Assembly (NCBI RefSeq): GCF_002368035.1
Contig: NZ_AP018222.1
Location: 558,001 to 622,000, forward strand
DNA from: Nostoc linckia NIES-25
Lineage (GTDB): Bacteria > Cyanobacteriota > Cyanobacteriia > Cyanobacteriales > Nostocaceae
Length of the DNA stretch: 64,000 nt
Reading direction: 5' to 3'
Shown: one piece after another, positions 60,003-64,000 of the stretch
How the letters are laid out: each line of letters starts with the position of its first letter
How positions within the stretch are numbered: position 1 is the first letter of the stretch
Notes under the pieces: generated by a model
What the model saw: only the letters and a program-made list of their open reading frames with translations
What the model was told of the DNA's origin: nothing
The model's database searches: none
Translations under genes and position numbers: made by a program

Positions 60003-60719
60003 ATGCTTACCACAAGCAGCATGAGAATTTTATTAGTTGATGATGAAGTTGAACTAACTCAACCCTTAAGTCGCTTGTTAACTCGTGAGGGTTATGCTGT
60101 AGATGCCGCTTATGACGGTACAAGCGGTAGCGATCGCGCACGACTAGGTAATTACGACCTACTAATTTTAGATTGGATGCTCCCTGGAAAAACAGGGTTA
60201 GAAATTTGTCAGGAATTGCGACGCCAAGGCAAAACCACTCCTGTGCTATTTCTTACAGCTAAAGATACCTTAGATGACCGCGTTCAAGGTTTAGATGCTG
60301 GTGCAGATGACTATTTAGTGAAACCTTTTGAACTGCGAGAGTTATTAGCCAGAGTCAGGGCTTTGTTGCGTCGTTCTGGTTCCCAAACTTATGAAACTAG
60401 CACCGGACGCCTGACTGTAGCTGATTTAGAACTCGATTGTGAAAATCAAGTAGCCTATCGCCAAGGAAGGATAATTGAACTTTCGCAAAAAGAAAGTCAG
60501 TTGTTGCAATACTTTATGGAACACACCGGACAACTGCTGACTCATGCCCAGATTATGCAAACTTTGTGGTCAGAGGAAGAACAACCTAGCAGCAACGTCA
60601 TAGCAGCATTAATTCGTTTGCTACGGCGTAAGATTGAGGTAGGTAAAGAAACTACGCTGATTCACACAGTTTACGGCAAAGGTTATCGTTTTGGCGCTTC
60701 TATCGTAGAGTCTGTTTAG
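60003..60719 (+). CDS. OmpR-family response regulator, RppA-like
   Basis: 238 residues from ATG 60003; a second ATG at 60021 (MRILLVDDEVELTQPLSRLL) is the family start and may be used. The receiver has D57 in LLILDWMLPGKTG, T85 and K107 in DDYLVKPFELRELLARVRAL, and the winged-helix output part (VADLELDCENQVAYRQGRII, then HAQIMQTLWSEEEQPSSNVI) is complete. The near-identical memory of RppA, which with RppB senses plastoquinone redox state or Ni, suggests this gene; no kinase gene is adjacent, so RppA versus other OmpR members is unresolved. Confidence 0.85.
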   Translation: MLTTSSMRILLVDDEVELTQPLSRLLTREGYAVDAAYDGTSGSDRARLGNYDLLILDWMLPGKTGLEICQELRRQGKTTPVLFLTAKDTLDDRVQGLDAGADDYLVKPFELRELLARVRALLRRSGSQTYETSTGRLTVADLELDCENQVAYRQGRIIELSQKESQLLQYFMEHTGQLLTHAQIMQTLWSEEEQPSSNVIAALIRLLRRKIEVGKETTLIHTVYGKGYRFGASIVESV

Positions 60720-61279
60720 CAAAGAAATTTTTGGATGTTAGGCATTGTTTAGTGTTTGCTAATACTAACTTGCACAGGACTTACGCAATATATGACTGAA
60801 AACCTCATTCTTGGGTAGCGGTAATTCATGTAGACGCGGAGCGGCTTCCCGCAGGGTATTACCGCTACTTTCGTTATCTTTTGTGTAAGTCCTGTTGCAG
60901 TTAAACGCGCATCTAACGCAGCACATCTTTTCTTGTTGCTGTTGATAGTTGAGGGTTAACAGTAGGACATAAACTAGTCGTAAAACCCCGACATCAAGAG
61001 ATTTTCAAGCCTATTGCCTATTGCCCGTTCCCTACCATATCGAAAATTCCTCAATATTATGTTCAAATATTCTAAATAGTTTGAAAAACACTAAATATTG
61101 ACCATACCTGCTCTAGCGTATTCTCATATCTAAAACAAATAGAAGATTTTATATCTACCTTGAGAAACAAAAATGCAATTTTCAATTATGTCTCAAGATT
61201 TATGAAATCCTGACAAACAATCCCTATAGTTGGGTCTTAGGTGGTGAAACACCTGATTTTGTAAGTGAGGCCAATAATC
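60720..61279. other. Intergenic region upstream of the leader peptide gene
   Basis: Contains the inverted-orientation repeat copy at 60775-60894. A hairpin AGGTG-GTGAAA-CACCT (61240-61256) sits just before the leader peptide gene and GAGG at 61271-61274 serves as its ribosome binding site. No ORF. Confidence 0.6.
60775..60894. repeat. GGACTTACGC family repeat, middle form, inverse orientation (copy 3)
   Basis: 120 bp from CAGGACTTACGCAA to TTGTGTAAGTCCTG. Its reverse complement carries GCGGTAATACCCTGCGGG then AGCCGCTCCGCGTCTACATG, i.e. the first insertion but not the inner second one seen at 49097-49240. Confidence 0.9.
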
Positions 61280-61540
61280 ATGTCATATCAAATAATTGCA
61301 TCATTGCTACTCGATTTATCTGATGAGCAACAACAGCTTTTAGCTGGCGGCGATTCAGAGAATAGTCGCAGCATCTACGGTCAAAACCAGGGATTTATAC
61401 AAGGAACAACTAGTTCCGGGCCACAAGGCAGCAGTTCTAATTCCGTATCAAATAAGAGTAGGTTAATTACTGGAGCACAAGATACTCTCAGCTTGGGAGG
61501 AGAAGGTTTTCCTCGTCTTTTGAGACGCCTTGCTCAGTAA
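61280..61540 (+). CDS. Double-glycine leader peptide (bacteriocin/RiPP-type precursor)
   Basis: 86 residues from ATG 61280, with GAGG five bases upstream. The leader is MSYQIIASLLLDLSDEQQQL followed by LAGG, so the double glycine is at residues 23-24 with the expected leader pattern (L at -12, S at -11, L at -4). The 62-residue remainder is rich in Gly, Ser, Asn and Gln, has no cysteine, and ends in a basic tail (LLRRLAQ). That fits a leader removed by a C39 peptidase-containing ABC transporter. The next gene on the strand, 1.3 kb away, is an HlyD-type fusion protein. The mature peptide has no family match I know. Confidence 0.75.
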   Translation: MSYQIIASLLLDLSDEQQQLLAGGDSENSRSIYGQNQGFIQGTTSSGPQGSSSNSVSNKSRLITGAQDTLSLGGEGFPRLLRRLAQ

Positions 61541-61814
61541 CTTGCAAAAACCATCTATTAAACTAGAGCGCTTCGGATAAAGCTGCTAATTGCGAGTAGT
61601 AGGTGTCAACAAGTTAAAAGTATAGAACAAATCAATGTTTTCATCAGACTCATTGTTTGCTTCTGCTTTTTTCTACTACCAAAATCTCCAATTTTCAACT
61701 AAATAGTTGATATTGCAGGGATCGGCCTACTCAACTTTTTGCAAAGCACTGCAAACTCCACTATGGTAATAGTGGTAAGCAATATAGGCGCTTAAGTTTT
61801 TGAATTCTTAAGCA

Positions 61815-61837
61815 CTGGAATCAGTTACTGATTCCAG
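61815..61837. repeat. Perfect 10-bp inverted repeat
   Basis: CTGGAATCAG-TTA-CTGATTCCAG, with AGCTTTCC after it. Could be a protein-binding palindrome or a weak terminator of the precursor transcript. Confidence 0.5.
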
Positions 61838-62541
61838 AGCTTTCCTGAAATTTTCGCATTTGCATAACCCAGTCATTTGGCTAAATTCTTTTGGTAAAAC
61901 TGCACTAATAACCTCTAAAATTTTTTATATTGAGAGGTAAGTGGAACAAGTATTTACTACCCATTACGCAAAACTGATACTTTTCCTGTCCACAAAAATA
62001 ACGTCACTAAGATTTCAGAAAATTCTTTAAGCCTGGTTAAATTATTATTACCAGCATCACAATTTTGAGTTCTGTATCACTTTTAAACGGTAGAATAAGA
62101 TTTCAATCTTCCTAACTCTGCTAATTCGGCACTATCAAAAATTCAGGTTAAGTTAGCGTCATTATCAAAATTTGCTGTTACACCAAGATACTTTACATAT
62201 CTACAAATTATTTAGGGATAAACTGATGAGTGAAACTTTTCAAGACCTCAAAAGTTAAGGATGAATTTTTGCATCTTTCCCTAACTGAAAATCTTCTGTC
62301 TCATAGTCTGTAACGCTCAAAAAATCAAAAGCTTTTGTGTAATTCTCATTTTTCAGCTAAAACTTTGGCTGAGTGCTTCTGGGAAAACTGACTCTGCAAA
62401 TAAGTAAATTTAGGAAATTTTGTTTTGCAGATGAAAGGGGGACAGAAGATTTTGATGACTCGCTCAATGTAAGTGAGGACTTTGAGAGAGTTTGAGCGTT
62501 CTTCTTGATTTTATCAACCTGTTGTCGGCGTCAAAAATATA

Positions 62542-62577
62542 AAAAAGGCGATTCTAGCGCATCGCAGTTGCCTTTTT
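62542..62577 (+). terminator. Terminator-like hairpin upstream of the HlyD gene
   Basis: AAAAAGGC and GCCTTTTT with an inner GCGAT/ATCGC pairing, followed by CTTCCCCC. The gene that it ends is not identified. Confidence 0.6.
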
Positions 62578-62824
62578 CTTCCCCCTTAATTGATTATAAA
62601 CAATTATGGAAAATGATGTTGGCTACTATGAACAATATCTGTAACATTTTGAATCTTTTGTAAAAGTTTGTAGTCACCAGCTGAGTGCTTGAAATCGAGG
62701 GATAAATCTCTCATTAAGAGCCTTGCAAAATTAATCAAACAGATAGTAGTTCGCCAAAGAAAGGAATTCGGCCGGGTAATGAGTTGGCATTTGAAGTATT
62801 TATAAATACCAAAGGTGTAATGTT

Positions 62825-64000
62825 GTGAGTTTGTCAGGCCCTGAAGAAAACTATTTTGGGAATAGGTTTAATGAACCATTACCAGAGCAACTCCATCTAG
62901 TTGAAGCTAACGAGTTTCTCCCCCGTATCAGCAAGTGGACAAGCATCGGTGCGGGAGTTTTGCTGGCTACTTTTGTAGTAGGGGTGACTTTGACATCTGT
63001 TTTGAATTACAACGTTACGGTCAAAGTTCCTGCAAGTATTCGACCGGTGGGAGAACTCCGGGTTGTTCAGTCTGCTATGAGTGGAAGCGTTCAAAACATT
63101 AATGTTCAGGAAAATCAAGTGGTGACTCAGGGGGAAGCTATTGCGACTATTGATAATTCCCACCTTCAGACTCAAAAGAGTCAACTAGAAAGTAGTATTA
63201 GGCAAACTCAATTGCAACTGATTCAAATTGATGCTCAACTGCGTGAAAATGAGATTCAGATTGCGGCGCAGATAAGTTTAAATAATCGCTCGATTATAGC
63301 TGCACAAGCCCAATTATATGGTACGCAACGCAACTATGAGGATCGGCAAGTTATAGCTACAGCGGAAATGGCACAAGCACAAGCAATCCTAACTTTCGCC
63401 AAGGCGCAACAAGAGCGATCGCAACAACAAAAACTCTTCACCGCAGCTTTAGAAGAAGCCTCAGCCGCTTTAACTTTAGCTAAAGTTCAACGCGATCGCT
63501 TGCAGCGAGAAAAAGTTTTAACGGCCACCGTACAAGAAGCGGAAGCGGCTTTAACTTTAGCCAAGGTGCAACGCGATCGCTTGCAGCCAGTAGTAGCATC
63601 AGGGGCTATTTCTCAAAATCTATTTGAGGAAAAAGAACAAGCAATTATATCTGCCGAGGCGAAACTAGAACAAGCTAAAGCTAATGCTAAAAATCTCCAG
63701 GAGGAAAAAGAACAAGCGGTTAAAACGGCTCAAGCCAAGCTAGAACAAGTTAAAGACAGCGCCAAAAATATTTTAGAGGAAAAAGAACAAGCCTTGAAGG
63801 TCGCCGAAACAAACCTAAAAAAGGCTAAAACCGCCATTAATCCTACTAATGCTGGTGTAACCGTTGCATCTGAACAGATTAAGCAGGAACAAGCCAGAGG
63901 TGAGGCTACCTTAGCTGCTTTGAAAAAAGAACGAGAAACTTTACTCCAACAGCACCTCGAACTTCAAAAGGAAATCGATCGCACCACTAAAGAACTGCAA
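62825..64000 (+). CDS. HlyD-type membrane fusion protein (3' end beyond window)
   Basis: 392 residues visible from a GTG at 62825; AAAGG lies about 10 bases upstream. After a short cytoplasmic part (MSLSGPEENYFGNRFNEPLP) comes one TM helix (IGAGVLLATFVVGVTLTSVL, 41-60), then a barrel/lipoyl part (VKVPASIRPVGELRVVQSAM, then VTQGEAIATIDN) and a long coiled coil. The coiled coil contains a duplicated segment (AALTLAKVQRDRLQ near 217 and 242) and three repeats of the EEKEQA type (EKEQAIISAEAKLEQ.., EKEQAVKTAQAKLEQ.., EKEQALKVAETNLKK). It couples an inner-membrane ABC transporter to an outer-membrane channel for peptide or protein secretion. The partner transporter should lie beyond base 64000. 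Confidence 0.88.
   Translation, partial: MSLSGPEENYFGNRFNEPLPEQLHLVEANEFLPRISKWTSIGAGVLLATFVVGVTLTSVLNYNVTVKVPASIRPVGELRVVQSAMSGSVQNINVQENQVVTQGEAIATIDNSHLQTQKSQLESSIRQTQLQLIQIDAQLRENEIQIAAQISLNNRSIIAAQAQLYGTQRNYEDRQVIATAEMAQAQAILTFAKAQQERSQQQKLFTAALEEASAALTLAKVQRDRLQREKVLTATVQEAEAALTLAKVQRDRLQPVVASGAISQNLFEEKEQAIISAEAKLEQAKANAKNLQEEKEQAVKTAQAKLEQVKDSAKNILEEKEQALKVAETNLKKAKTAINPTNAGVTVASEQIKQEQARGEATLAALKKERETLLQQHLELQKEIDRTTKELQ

Larger units (their letters stand above)
61541..62824. other. 1.3-kb untranslated stretch between precursor and HlyD genes
   Basis: No ORF of note. A perfect hairpin CTGGAATCAG-TTA-CTGATTCCAG lies at 61815-61837. A terminator-like fold AAAAAGGC..GCCTTTTT lies at 62542-62577, its inner GCGAT/ATCGC pairing improving it. 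This may mark the end of an RNA transcript between the two genes. Confidence 0.5.

Noticed and set aside
62897..63184. 95-codon minus-strand frame opposite the HlyD gene
   Set aside because: Antisense shadow of a well-supported gene.

Overview
The window looks like chromosomal DNA of a filamentous, probably heterocyst-forming cyanobacterium (Nostocales). The reasons are dense HIP1 octamers (GCGATCGC and its GCGATCG core), short tandem 7-9 bp G-rich/C-rich repeats between genes, nested small dispersed repeats, and cyanobacterial marker genes: Tab2, Ycf51, an NdbB/NDC1-type quinone reductase, a helical carotenoid protein, a phytol-kinase-like protein and a cyanobacteriochrome kinase. No rRNA, CRISPR array, phage or intact transposase gene was seen. 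Two tRNA genes (Gln-UUG, Leu-CAA) are present.

Layout. 1-9.4 kb: a partial ClC chloride channel with CBS and USP domains, TldE/PmbA, Tab2, a DUF433 antitoxin with a truncated toxin, an HAD hydrolase, NdbB, ChaB and a DUF1345 membrane protein. 9.6-15.4 kb: a class V aminotransferase, two unannotated single-span micro-proteins, two large cyanobacterial membrane proteins, a small coiled-coil protein and tRNA-Gln. 15.7-25.1 kb: surface-polymer genes (MurB-like, polysaccharide pyruvyl transferase, WecG/TagA), tRNA-Leu, an L-lactate/glycolate oxidase, a frameshifted Rpn-type gene, an M48 protease and MurA with an apparent ATT start. 25.4-36.5 kb: bestrophin, a VOC protein, two homologous small-RNA-like units, decayed toxin-antitoxin genes, an LRAT-domain protein, SIMPL, ComFB-like, YaaW, an O-antigen ligase carrying an in-frame repeat, a patch of repeats and gene remnants, and Ycf51. 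37-42.4 kb: a polyol/alcohol dehydrogenase-aminotransferase pair, a four-gene arsenic cassette (arsR, aquaglyceroporin, arsI, arsC) with a clear two-repeat operator over its promoter, and a helical carotenoid protein. 42.5-58.1 kb: three large sensor kinases with an XRE regulator and a response regulator, separated by housekeeping genes (acyltransferase, yidD, ychF). 58.7-64 kb: a small membrane protein, hisG, an RppA-like regulator, then a double-glycine leader peptide gene and an HlyD-type membrane-fusion protein cut by the right edge.

How the genes work together. The arsenic genes form one detoxification unit: arsenate reduction, arsenite efflux through a channel, and cleavage of methyl-arsenicals. 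The three genes at 52.7-58.1 kb overlap or nearly overlap and form a probable light-input phosphorelay, because one kinase carries both cysteines of a DXCF cyanobacteriochrome. The last two genes look like the start of a peptide-secretion locus whose ABC transporter should lie just beyond the window.

Most striking observations: (1) the DXCF cyanobacteriochrome operon; (2) the leader peptide/HlyD locus; (3) two homologous ~113 bp units at 27.28 and 27.61 kb, each with a conserved promoter-like block and a matching terminator; (4) a three-level nested repeat family with GGACTTACGC inverted ends; (5) G/C-rich repeats inserted in frame in a kinase and an O-antigen ligase, plus repeats that supply stop codons; (6) MurA with an ATT start behind a perfect Shine-Dalgarno sequence; (7) at least four decayed genes of toxin-antitoxin or nuclease type.
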